This document shows, one piece after another, positions 16,501 through 26,500 of a stretch of 64,000 nucleotides of DNA (position 1 is the stretch's first letter; each line of letters opens with the position of its first letter). This DNA is from Bolinopsis microptera (taxonomy: Eukaryota; Ctenophora; Tentaculata; Lobata; Bolinopsidae). Under the pieces are notes generated by a model, which was not told the DNA's origin, made no database searches, and saw only the letters and a program-made list of their open reading frames with translations. The DNA lies in assembly GCF_026151205.1 (NCBI RefSeq), contig NC_087075.1, positions 15,451,628 to 15,515,627 on the forward strand, given 5' to 3'. A program made the position numbers and the translations under genes.

Positions 16501-17531
16501 TGGTATGCGTTTGGCCTAATGCTACAAATTAGGTCACATTATAAATTTATGAATGAGAAGTACCAAAATCGGCAGATGTCCCTGTACAGTGTACAGGTAT
16601 TGCCTTATAAAGTTATAACAGGCGGCGCGAATAAAAAATTAATCAGTCAGTTTGAAATACTGGCCACAATATATTAAACTATTCCAGTTCTTAAGTAAAA
16701 CTAACCAGAATAATGTTCCAAACATAAGCCTAAGAGTAACTATATAAACTTTTCTGAGGGGTAATTTATCCAATATCACTCTAAGAAGAGTAATTAGTGT
16801 TATCAGCAGTAGTGTCCACGCCCAACATTGCTTAACAAACACCTGAGATGAAATTAATAGTTATTGATTTAAGTATAATGGTAGGGTATTTAATTTAATG
16901 GATTTAATCTAATTTTTTAATTGATTCATCTATGTTTTATCTTGTAAAATGTGCTAATGACTTATTTCTTAGACTATAAAATTAAGTAACAAACTGAAAT
17001 CCTATGAAATATGTTCTTAAGTCTCCTTTACCATATATAATAAAGATATAACCAGATAACTAAAATAGTCAACAATAAAATCTCTCATTTCAGACGGACC
17101 TGATTAAGAAAGTTAGTTTTATCACTGAAGTAGGGTAGTTACCACCTAGTTACCACCTAGTTACCACCTAGTTACCACCTAGTTACCACCTAGTTACCAC
17201 CTAGTTACCACCTAGTTACCACCTAGTTACCACCTAGTTACCACCTAGTTACCACCTAGTTACTACCTAGTTTTGTAATCTTTATTACCTGGTTGAGAAA
17301 GTTAGTTTTATCGCTGAAGTAGGGTAGTTACCACCTAGTTACCACCTAGTTACCACCTAGTTAACGAACCTGATTAAGAAAGTTAGTTTTATCACTGAAG
17401 TAGGGTAATTTACCGAACTGGACAGCTCGAGCAATAAACGACCCTACAGTGGTGAAGAATATGTAACTCTTACACCTCTGATCTGCAGGCTGATGTACCC
17501 ATCTAGTTAACCGCTGCTTTATTTGACTCAT
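13531..17531 (-). CDS. FITM: FITM: fat storage-inducing transmembrane protein, complete five-exon gene
   Basis: FIT proteins are ER membrane phosphatases of the lipid phosphatase superfamily needed for lipid-droplet budding. Exons: 17,531-17,370; 16,842-16,661; 14,733-14,600; 14,355-14,278; 13,727-13,531. All have AG acceptors and GT donors, and phases 0, 2, 1, 1 agree at each junction, giving 753 nt or 250 aa, a normal family length. Recognisable features are PYFSDKTNFLNQ followed by VFVKQCWAWT (residues ~43-64), a CVTEGGSW segment leading into the conserved DISGH (H161), and YWHSPPEKILGTLTGVLG with H218. Human FIT2 needs two histidines at a similar spacing. Several hydrophobic spans fit a multi-pass protein. 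Intron 2 carries an antisense LINE ORF1; intron 1 carries 11-bp repeats and copies of the exon 1 end. Exon 1 is the least certain, though its fit to the family is good. Confidence 0.9.
14880..15659 (+). CDS. LINE ORF1-like RNA-binding protein, solo copy in FITM intron 2
   Basis: An uninterrupted 259-codon frame; the likelier start is the ATG at 14,916 (MAPTVYKKHL). The N-terminal third is charged and coiled-coil-like (QRHECQMGKMEEI to QKDKELQLFKTSV). The C-terminal half resembles the RRM-type domain of non-LTR retrotransposon ORF1 proteins: RSKNLIVFGLKEEEGE, FEATRVGRKRSG, RPVKITVPSSTAVQQIL, then a basic tail with YIRYGKV. ORF1 proteins bind element RNA as trimers and chaperone reverse transcription. 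No reverse-transcriptase frame follows. Downstream are three 26-bp repeats (15,785-15,860, TTTCACACTTCATATTTCAT) and a CAAATCAAATCAAAG stretch at about 16,040 that may be the 3' tail. It is antisense to the host gene. A retrocopied or recently domesticated ORF1 cannot be excluded. Confidence 0.75.
   Translation: MCTCTFLYREIFMAPTVYKKHLALRLVEAIDLVQRHECQMGKMEEIIYFLKTEALEDKDKLIRLQGQLLVQKDKELQLFKTSVKETVQTTVESGIKSYSAAVQQNSASGTVCNSNILKKVMKSVAAEEDRSKNLIVFGLKEEEGEQLPALVTAVLEEIGEKPNFEATRVGRKRSGSTTIRPVKITVPSSTAVQQILMKTGRLRLVETHKNVWICPDRSSEERETRKHLVTDLKKKRAEQTHLDHYIRYGKVCSRDKKPP
17097..17408 (-). repeat. FITM intron 1 minisatellite with two copies of the exon 1 end
   Basis: An 11-bp unit (TTACCACCTAG) repeats about 12 times at 17,139-17,268 and three times at 17,327-17,362. 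Around these, the last ~40 bases of FITM exon 1 with its splice donor appear three times: the real exon end (17,370-17,408), and intronic copies at 17,289-17,326 and 17,097-17,138. Both intronic copies keep an acceptor-like CTACCCTACTTCAG and a CAG-GT donor around 25 bases. Confidence 0.88.
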
Positions 17532-18101
17532 CTCCTAGTAAAGGTAGGTTCGGTTAGGATTATTTTAAAATATGCAGATGTTTTAAGATTAATAAACATA
17601 CTTTATATTATATGATAACTGATATTGAAATATATTATTTTTTAACCAAAAGGTCTGGAACGCACTGAAGCAGTTATTTGAACGGGGAAAAACCAGTTAT
17701 TGAAGTCTAACAGTTAGTTTGGCCAGAGGAAAGCTTATTAAAACTGAGTCATTTAAATTTGTGGTTTATTCTTCAGTTTGATATTTGCCATCAATTCTTT
17801 GGAAGGTTTATGGATACAGTGGCTGTGTCCATTTAATTGGTTTGACAAAGTTGACTGTAATAATAGTGGGTGTGTGCCCATCAGCAGCCTCATTTACATT
17901 GTTTGAGTCTAACATTGGTCGATAATTACTGGTTACGAAAGAAATTATTTTAGAGCAGCAATATCATTCTTGCTGTCGTCTCTAATTAGAAGATTCTTGA
18001 ATTTCGAAGTCTTAGCTTCTTAGGGGTCGGTCACATATTACGTAATCACTTTTTTGGGAAATTTTGATTCCAATGTTGACAATGAGAAAAGACCGGTTAC
18101 A
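17532..18101. other. FITM upstream region, no feature recognised
   Basis: AT-rich sequence between the FITM start codon and the TIR element. It would hold the FITM promoter and 5' UTR. I see no additional exon or convincing core-promoter motif. Confidence 0.4.
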
Positions 18102-18704
18102 AAGGCGGGGTGCAACACCTAACCCCGCCAATCCCGCTAATCCCGCCAAATCCCGCGTAATCCCGCCAAATCCCGCGTAATCCCGCGTAATCCCGCCAAA
18201 TCCCGCGTAATCCTGCGTAATCCCGCCAAATCCCGCGTAATCCCGCGAAATCCCGCGTAATTCCGCGTAATCCCGCCAAATTCCACGTAATCCCGCCAAA
18301 TTCCACGTAATCCCGCCGATAAAAATAAAGTTAATTTTTTTATGTCACAAATTTTACTCATCAAAGCATAAATACGAAACTCGATCGGTTTTTAAAAATA
18401 CGAAATGGTTTTGTTAATAACCAAATTTTGCACTTTAGTTTTCGTAAATAGCATAGATAGAAGTTTCCATACTTTGACAGGAAAACATTAGTTGCTCATT
18501 TGGTAAAGGCCACATTTATATTGGATCCCTGAAATATTCCTGTACAGAGTAGTTGAGTAGTTGAGTAGTTGCAGTAGCGGACCTTTCAAAGTTCATCTTG
18601 AAAGGAGATATCGATTGCAAGTATTGCCACCAGATTTTCAAAACCGGAAGTTTACTAAGATGTATTATCATTGAACTGATTACAAAAGACGATCATAATT
18701 GAGA

Positions 18705-21660
18705 AAAGAGGAGGAGGAGGAGGAGGAGGACTAAGGAGGAGGACTGAGGAGGAGGGGGAGGACTGAGGAGGAGGACTGAGGAGGAGGACTGAGGAGGACT
18801 GATGAGGAGGAGAAGGAGGTGGATGAAGAGAACTGAGGAGGAGGAGAAGGAGGACTGAGGAGGACTGGTGAGGAGAAGGAGGCGGACTGAGGAGGAGGAG
18901 GAGGAGGAGAAGGACTAAAGAGGAGGAGGACCCAGGAGGAGGATAACTGAGGAGAAGGACCGATGAGGAGGAGGACAGAGGAGGAGAAGGAGAAGGACTG
19001 AGGAGGAGAAGGAGGACCCAGGAGGAGGACCCAGGAGGAGGAGCAGGAGGAGGAGCAGGAGGAGGACTGAGGATGAGGATGAGGGTGGCTGGGGGAGGAC
19101 TGAGGAGGAGGAGGAAACCTGAGGAGGAGGTGTAAGATGAGAATGACTGAGGAGGAGGAGGAGGACTGAGGAGAAAGATGAGGAGGAGGACTGACGAGAA
19201 AGATGAGGAAGAGGACTGAAGAGGGAGACTGAGGAGGAGGAGGGGAGGCGGAGGAGGACTGAGGAGGATGACTGATGAGGAATGATGAGGAGAAGGAGGT
19301 GGATGAGGAGGATGAGGAGGACTAAGGAGAAGGAGGAGAAGAAAGAGGACTGGTGAAAAGGATTGATGAGGAGGATGATGATCAGGATGACCCAGGAGGA
19401 GGATATAGGAGGAGGAGGAGGAGGAGGACTGAGGAGGATGACTGAGGATGAGGACTGAGGAGGAGGATGAGGAGGAGGATGAGGACTGAGGATGAGGACT
19501 GAGGAGGAGGATGAGGAGGAGGATGAGGACTGAGGATGAGGACTGAGAGGGAGGAGGAGGAGGAGGAGGAGTAAAACTGAGAAGAAGGAGGAGGAGAACT
19601 GAGGAGGAGGACTGAAGAGGGGGACTGAGGAAGAGGAGGGGAGGCGGAGGAGGATTGAGGAGGATGACTGATGACTGGTGAGGAGGGGAAGGAGGTGGAT
19701 GAGGAGGATGAGGAGGACTAAGGAGGAGGAGAAAGAGGACTGGTGAAGGGGATTGATGAGGAGGAGGAGGAGGACTGATAAGGAGGAGGAGGAGGAGGAC
19801 TGAGGAGGAGGGGAAGGAGGTGGATAAGGAGGATGAGGAGGATGATGAGGACTAAGGAGAAGGAGGAGGAGAAGAAGAAGGAGGACTGGTGAAGAGGATT
19901 GATGAGGAGGAGGAGGACTGATGAGGAGGAGGACTGAGGAGGACTGAGAAGGAGGACTGAGGAGAACTGAGGAGGAGGAGGAGGACTGAATAGGAGGAGG
20001 AGGGGGACTGGGGGAGGACTGAGGAGGAGGACTAAGGAGAACGATGAGGAGGAGGACTGAGGAGGAGGGGAAGGAGGTGGATGAGGAGGATGAGGAGGAT
20101 GAGGAGGACTGAGGAGGAGGAGGACTGAGGAGTAGGAGTAGGAGGATGACTGAGGAGGGGAGGAGGAAGAGGACAAAGGAGGATCAGGATGACCCAGGAA
20201 GAGGACCCAGGAGGAGGAGGAGGACTGAGGAGGAGGAGGAGGAGGACTGAGAAGGAGGAGGACTGAGGAGAACTGAGGAGGAGGAGGACTAAGGAGAAAT
20301 ATGAGGAGGACTGACGAGGAAGATGAGGACTGAGGAGGAGGAGGACTGAGGAGGATGGCTGAGGAGGATGACTGAGAGGGAGGAGTAAAACTGGGGAGGA
20401 CTGAGGAGAAGGAGGATAAGGACTGAGGAGAACTGAGGAGTAGGACTGAAGAGGGGGACTGAGGAGGAGGAGGGGAGGCGGAGGAGGACTGAGGAGGATG
20501 ACTGATGAGGAATGATGAGGAGGGGAAGGAGGTGGATGAGGAGGATGAGGAGGATGAGGAGGACTAAGGAGAAGGAGGAGGAGAAGGAGAAGGAGGACTG
20601 GTGAAGAGGATTGATGAGGAGGAGGAGGACCGAGAAGGAGGAGGACTGAGGAGAACTGAGGAGGAGGAGGACTGAATAGGAGGAGGGGGACTGGGGGAGG
20701 ACTGAGGAGGAGGACTGAGGACTGAAGAGGGCCAGGGGGAGGATGAAAAGGAGGGGAGGAGGAAGAAGACTGAGGAGGATCAGGATGACCCAGGAGGAGG
20801 ACCCAGGAGGACTGAGGAGGATGACTGGGGAGGAGGAGGACTGAGGAGGAGGACTGAGGAGGACTGAGAAGGAGGAGGACTGAGGAGAACTGAGGAGGAG
20901 GAGGACCCAGGAGGAGGACCCAGGAGGAGGACCCAGGAGGAGGACCCAGGAGGAGGACCCAGGAGGGGGAAGAGGAGGAGGACTGAGGAGGAGGACTGAG
21001 GATGAGGACTGAGGAGGAGGACTGAGGAGGAGGACTGAGGAGGATGGCTGAGGAGGTTGACTGAGGAGGAGGACTGACAGGGAGGAGGAGGAGGAGGAAG
21101 ACTGAGGAGGAGGAGGAGGTAAAGGACTGAAGAGGAGAAAGAGGAGGAGGAGGACCCAGGAGGAGGACCCAGGAGGAGGACCCAGGATCGGAGGAGGACC
21201 CAGGATCGGAGGAGGACCCAGGAGGAGGACTGAGGAGGAGGAAGCTGGAAGAGGAGGAAGAGGAGGAGGAGGAGGAGGACTTAGGAGAACGATGAGGAGG
21301 AGGACTGAGGAGGAGGATTGAGGACTGAAGAGGAGGATGAAAAGGAGGAGGACTGAGGAGGAGGGGGAGGAGGAGGAGGGGAGGAGGAGGACTGAGGAGG
21401 AGGAATGAGGAGGAGGACTGAGGAGGATGGCTGAGGAGGTTGACTGAGGAGGAGGACTGACAGGGAGGAGGAAGACTGAGGAAGAGGAGGAGGTAAAGAA
21501 CTGAAGAGGAGAAGGAGGAGGAGGACCCAGGAGGAGGATCCAGGAGGAGGACCCAGGAGGAGGACCCAGGAGGAGGACCCAGGAGGAGGACCCAGGAGGA
21601 GGACTGAGGAGGAGGAAGAGGAGGAGGAGGAGGAGAAGGAGGAAGAGGAGGAGGAGGAAG
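18705..21660. repeat. ~3 kb polypurine (AGG)n-type array
   Basis: Almost only G and A on the plus strand, built from GGAGGAGGACTGAGGAGGAG and GGACCCAGGAGGA units with irregular spacing. The minus strand gives Pro/Ser/Leu-rich open frames of over 500 codons in two overlapping frames, which follow from the repeat and are not genes. Such strand asymmetry is compatible with triplex or G-quadruplex structure. It is continuous with the GGACAAAA repeat at 21,661-21,786, and the same junction at 46,580 has only a short (TCC)n tract. Confidence 0.95.
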
Positions 21661-21786
21661 CATCTAAATGTTATTTCCATTTTTGTTATTTTTTGTCTGT
21701 TTTTGTCCGCTCTATTTTTTGTCTGTTTTGAAAATATAGGGTACCGAACGGACAAAAAACATGAGCCTCCCCCCCCCCCCCCCCCT
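21661..21786 (-). mobile_element. GGACAAAA/poly-C interspersed repeat, copy 1
   Basis: Read on the minus strand: a G run of about 18, then CTCATGTTTTTTGTCCGTTC, GGTACCCTATATTTTC, further TTGTC units, and GGAAATAACATTTAGATGCTTCC leading into (TCC)n. The same order of blocks occurs on the plus strand at 46,424-46,660, so this is a dispersed element that includes the head of the trinucleotide array. Confidence 0.8.
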
Positions 21787-22505
21787 AACATAGCCTGCAT
21801 GAAGCAAATTTACATAGCATAAGATGAATTATTGAACGGTATGAACTACAGTCGTTCTAGATTTACAGTTTGAAATAACGTATCTAACGCTTTTAATAAC
21901 ACAACTGACGCTTTGAATCTTTGAATTTATTCAAAGATTAACATAACCCAAGTGAGAGCTTGAAGTAGATCGCAGGGCAATTAGATTTAAAGAACGGTTA
22001 CAAGTCTTTATGATCTGATAATTTGGTAACAACGCTTTTCTTCTTGGTTACTGAACTAAAAGCAACGTCGGTGAATCATCACAAAACCCTCTGGGTAGCT
22101 GCTGTTGAAGATAGCTTGAAAAATAACGGCTCAGTTCCGAGATTTCCGAGGGTCAAGATCAGGCGAAGAGCATTGTGCCACTGTTGCAAAGAATGGTATT
22201 ATGTTTATACGTGAATTTTGAGCCTCCAAAGATTATTTGGATTTTTGTCGTTGGAATAAAACAACCAAAATTTTACATTTTCAAAAATTTGAGAAAAATT
22301 TTACCTTTCGTCCGATTCCGCTAATCCCGCCAAATCCCGCCAAATCCCGCGTAATCCCGCGAAATCCCGCGTAATCCCGCCAAATCCCGCGTAATCCCGC
22401 CAAATCCCGCGTAATTCCGCGTAATCCCGCCTAATCACGCCTAATTCCGCAAGTGCGGGGTTAGACGGAAATTGGCGGAGTTATGTGCTGCTCCCCGCCT
22501 TTACA

Positions 22506-23509
22506 AACTCAAACTAATTTCTGCTCAATTTAAATGACTAGTTACAATTTATTCCATCACTTTTCTAACTTTCAGTGGACAAAGATGTCCAATTGACACG
22601 TTCTAACTTATATAGACTTCCTACATTAGGTAACCTACAATCAGCTCTTAGTAAATAACCGTAAAATTGTGAATTAATTGTAAGATGTGACTGTGCCCAT
22701 CCCTGCACTGTGGCCAGGCATCGTTAACTTAAGTAGAATATCAAATATCAAATATCTCCCAGAATCTATTTGACTTTGAGTAGGGCAATATTCTCATATC
22801 CATCCTAAGTAGGAAACCAAAATTCAAAATTTGACGTATTTAGATAAAATGTCGATTATGCATCTGATGATTTGCACAAACTAAAGCTATGAGTTCACTT
22901 CATGCCGATACTGACCAATGAAAATCAGATATAGTTTAGTCAGCTGACTGAGATTCAAAATCATCTGAAATATGGCAATGGAATTCATTTGATCTGTTAG
23001 ACTTGATCTGTGACGCTTGATCATTCCACAATACCCAGCCCTACCCAGGTCGATTTCTGACTTCTGGCTCTTATATATTTCCTTATTTCTTTTTGCTGTC
23101 TGAGCTAGAAATAGTTTTGAACCATGTTTCATAGTCTAGATTTTGTAATTATATTTTTCAATCGAGAACTCTTTCCTTTCAATATCATGTACATATATTA
23201 TGTTTAACGTTTAATTCATTAACGAAAGATACGTAAATAGTATTAGTTGAAGGTGGACACTTCCTTTCAATCTTATTTCTCAACGCTTCAACGTGTTTTT
23301 TTTTGGATTTTCTGTCAAGAATCGTGTTTTCGGGTTGAGACCGGTTGAGAATGAAATGAAGATGATTTGCTGAATGTTATTTGACACTTTTATATTTGGT
23401 CCGTTTTTAACTTTCGTCCGTTTATCCTGACTTTTATACTTTGTCCATGGATTCAAGAATTCCAAGAATACTTTAGAATAGATCAGATACCAAATCTTGG
23501 CAAGATATC
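22506..23509. other. Intergenic region upstream of the TSP1 receptor gene
   Basis: About 1 kb without a recognisable exon. It should contain the promoter and 5' UTR of the downstream gene; I could not pick a start site. Small open frames here show no protein-like features. Confidence 0.4.
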
Positions 23510-26500
23510 ATGAGTGATAAATTCCTCCTGGGTATAATTCTTTTGTTGATGGGAGCAGAGCAATGTGAGTAATTATAAAAAGCCTGATATTTTATTGAAC
23601 TGTCAGCTTTTCAAGGGTATTTTAATCCTGAAAAATTATTGAAAAATTATCGAAAAATAGATGTCCTGTCTACTATAGGAAGTAAATACATTAAATAAAT
23701 AGCGACTACAGTAAAACCATGATTTACCGCACATTTTGAAAAAAAGAAATTATAAAGTTATAAATTAAGTTTTGAGGCACAATATTAAATCATGTTTTTG
23801 ATTTCCCAGCCGGATTTGATCATATTTGAAAAATGCATAGATAAAGAATACAAACTCTAGACTGCTTGAATTCACAAATATTTTTCGATGGCATCTCATT
23901 ATATTAGTTCTAACTTCTAATAACCGATCAGTGAAACCCTAACAAAACCTTCTCCTATCAAATACAGTTTACACGTATCCAATACCCTCTCCAGTGTTTT
24001 CATGTTCGTTCTTTGCATAATATCAGCCAGTAGCCTTCAGACCATTAAAAATATTTATCAAAATATCACACATCAAACGTAATCGATTAACTAACATCAA
24101 ATAAACATTTTCTCTCGCAGGCTTATCGTGGAGCAGTGTGATAAAAGATTCTAGCGGTACCACTGGTCTGATTACTGTGGACTTCAACTATTACGACTTA
24201 GAAGTTCGAGCTAGTGGTAGTAATGGTGCCGAGTTTGATCTCCATTTTAAAATGAGCACAGACTGGGTAGCCTTTGATTGGCATTTGAGCTCCTCGAGCT
24301 CATCTCTGGATTTCAACATGCACGGCTCTGGTTGTGACACGGATGGAACGCTTACTAACGTTCCTGTACCTAGCACCAGTACCAGAACCTGGAAAATCAG
24401 TAAAGATTCGAACTACCTCTATATCTACTGTGATGGAAACCTAGTTGGACAATTTTCTCGGGGGAGGTATTTTAGCTGCCTATCAAGTACAGAATGGTCT
24501 TACTTGGGAAGAGGGAATTATCGCGCATTTTTCTACAGCGATTCTGCAGCTACAGATTACTACAGAGTGTCAAGAAAATGTACAATTTTTTTCATAGCTG
24601 TATTTATTCTGTATTAAAGATATATTCATAATAACCAAATAATGTTTGATCCCATTTGTGATTTGACTAAATATCCCCATCTAATTATTTCATTCTACAG
24701 GCACAACAACAAACGGAGGATGGAGCAGCTGGACTGGATGGGGTAGCTGTACCTGTAACAACAACTCTGGCACCGGAACATGGACCCGAACTAGATCCTG
24801 TAACAATCCCTCACCATCTTGTGGGGGAGCTTCCTGCTCAGGATCATCTTCCGACACAGGAAACTGCGACAGTCAATGTTGTAAGTATATTCAAAGAAAG
24901 GGTTAAAAGGGAACTAGGCAAGGAATGAAGGCAATTTTGAATTAAATAAGTTCTATATGTATCATTGAATTAAATGGCATAGGTATTGTATTCCCATGCT
25001 TGTTTATTGAAATCGCAGATCATACTGAGTAAAATTAAGAAATATGACTCATACACAATGTTCATTCTTTCCTAATCTCTTCCCATCTGTATTAAATGTG
25101 GCCATCAGTTTACAATAAAACATGTTATCAGGTCAAACACTTAATGGAGGATGGAGTAGCTGGACTGGATGGGGTAGCTGTACCTGTAACCACAACTCTG
25201 GCACCGGAACATGGACCCGAACTAGATCCTGTAACAATCCATCACCATCTTGTGGGGGAGCTTCCTGCTCAGGATCATCTTCCGACACAGGAAACTGCGA
25301 CAGTCAATGTTGTAAGTAATTGCATCAACTAGAGGGTTAAAAGGGGAATAGGCAAGGTATCCTTAATTAATATCAACTATAATAATATAATATTTCTAGT
25401 CTGAACTTATTGTAGGTCGTTCAGCTCATGAAGCAACCAATACATGCACATGCATAATGTATAACACCTTAAAATACATGCAAATGTTAAATCAGGTCAA
25501 ACAGTAAACGGTAACTGGACAGATTGGGGAAATTGGAGCAGGTGTGATTGTGATCACAGTGCTGGAACAGGAACATGGAACAGAACTAGATCTTGTACCA
25601 ACTCACCACCTGCTTGCCATGGAACGTAAGGGAATAATGTCACAGTTTTAACCATGAAATCAACCAAGAATTGTTTACTGCATCAGTTTCTCTCACCCAA
25701 AATCAGTTTCTTTTACCCAATCTTATCTTAATTGTTAATCATTATATCAGGGACTGTGTTGGTGAGCTGCTCAACAATGGAACTTGTGATGATCAGTGCT
25801 GTAAGTTTCAACATTCTACTCTAGTTTGAATATCAAAATTAAGTTCAATTATAAACAATTTCTGCCCAATGCCTGCCGATTTAAAGAATAAATCAGCTGC
25901 CAGATTCAAGTACTCAAAATATCTCAGGTCAAACAGTAAACGGAAACTGGACAGATTGGGGAAATTGGAGCAGGTGTGATTGTGATCACAGTGCTGGAAC
26001 AGGAACATGGAACAGAACTAGATCTTGTACCAACCCACCACCTTCTTGCTATGGAACGTAAGGGAATAATGTCACAGTTTTTAACCATGAAATCAACCAA
26101 GAATCGTTTACTGCATCAGTTTCTCTCACCTAAAAATCAGTTTCTTTTACCCAATCTTATCTTAATTGTTAATCATTATATCAGGGACTGTGTTGGTGAG
26201 CTGCTCAACAATGGAACTTGTGATGATCAGTGCTGTAAGTTTCAACATGCTACTGTAGTTTGAATATGAAAATTAAGCTCAATGTTAAACAATTTCTGCC
26301 CACTGCCTGTCAATTGAAAGAATAAATTTATAAATCAGCTGCCAGATTTAAGCATTTAAAATATCTCAGGTCAAACAGTAAACGGAAACTGGACAGATTG
26401 GGGAAATTGGAGCAGGTGTGATTGTGATCACAGTGCTGGAACAGGAACATGGAACAGAACTAGATATTGTACCAACCCACCACCTTCTTGCTATGGAACG

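Larger units (their letters stand above)
18102..22501. mobile_element. 4.4 kb TIR-bounded element with subterminal CCCGC arrays
   Basis: The left end reads AAGGCGGGGTGCAACACCTA and the right end, reversed, AAGGCGGGGAGCAGCACATA; similarity continues ~32 bases through a CCGCCAAT. Both sides are flanked by TACA (18,098-18,101 and 22,502-22,505), a likely 4-bp target duplication. Inside each end is an array of AATCCCGC(C/G)AAATCCCGCG units (18,120-18,315 and 22,316-22,450), in the same orientation. The middle is mostly the polypurine array plus a GGACAAAA repeat. No transposase is recognised, so the element is non-autonomous or its interior has been replaced. Confidence 0.72.

Noticed and set aside
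18012-18364. Overlapping minus-strand frames with GLRGITRDYAG repeats
   Set aside because: They are translations of the AATCCCGC subterminal array in three frames at once.
19718-21800. Minus-strand open frames of up to 543 codons rich in Pro, Ser and Leu
   Set aside because: They arise because a GGA-type repeat has no stop codons in those frames; two long frames overlap in different registers and neither has splice sites or domain content.
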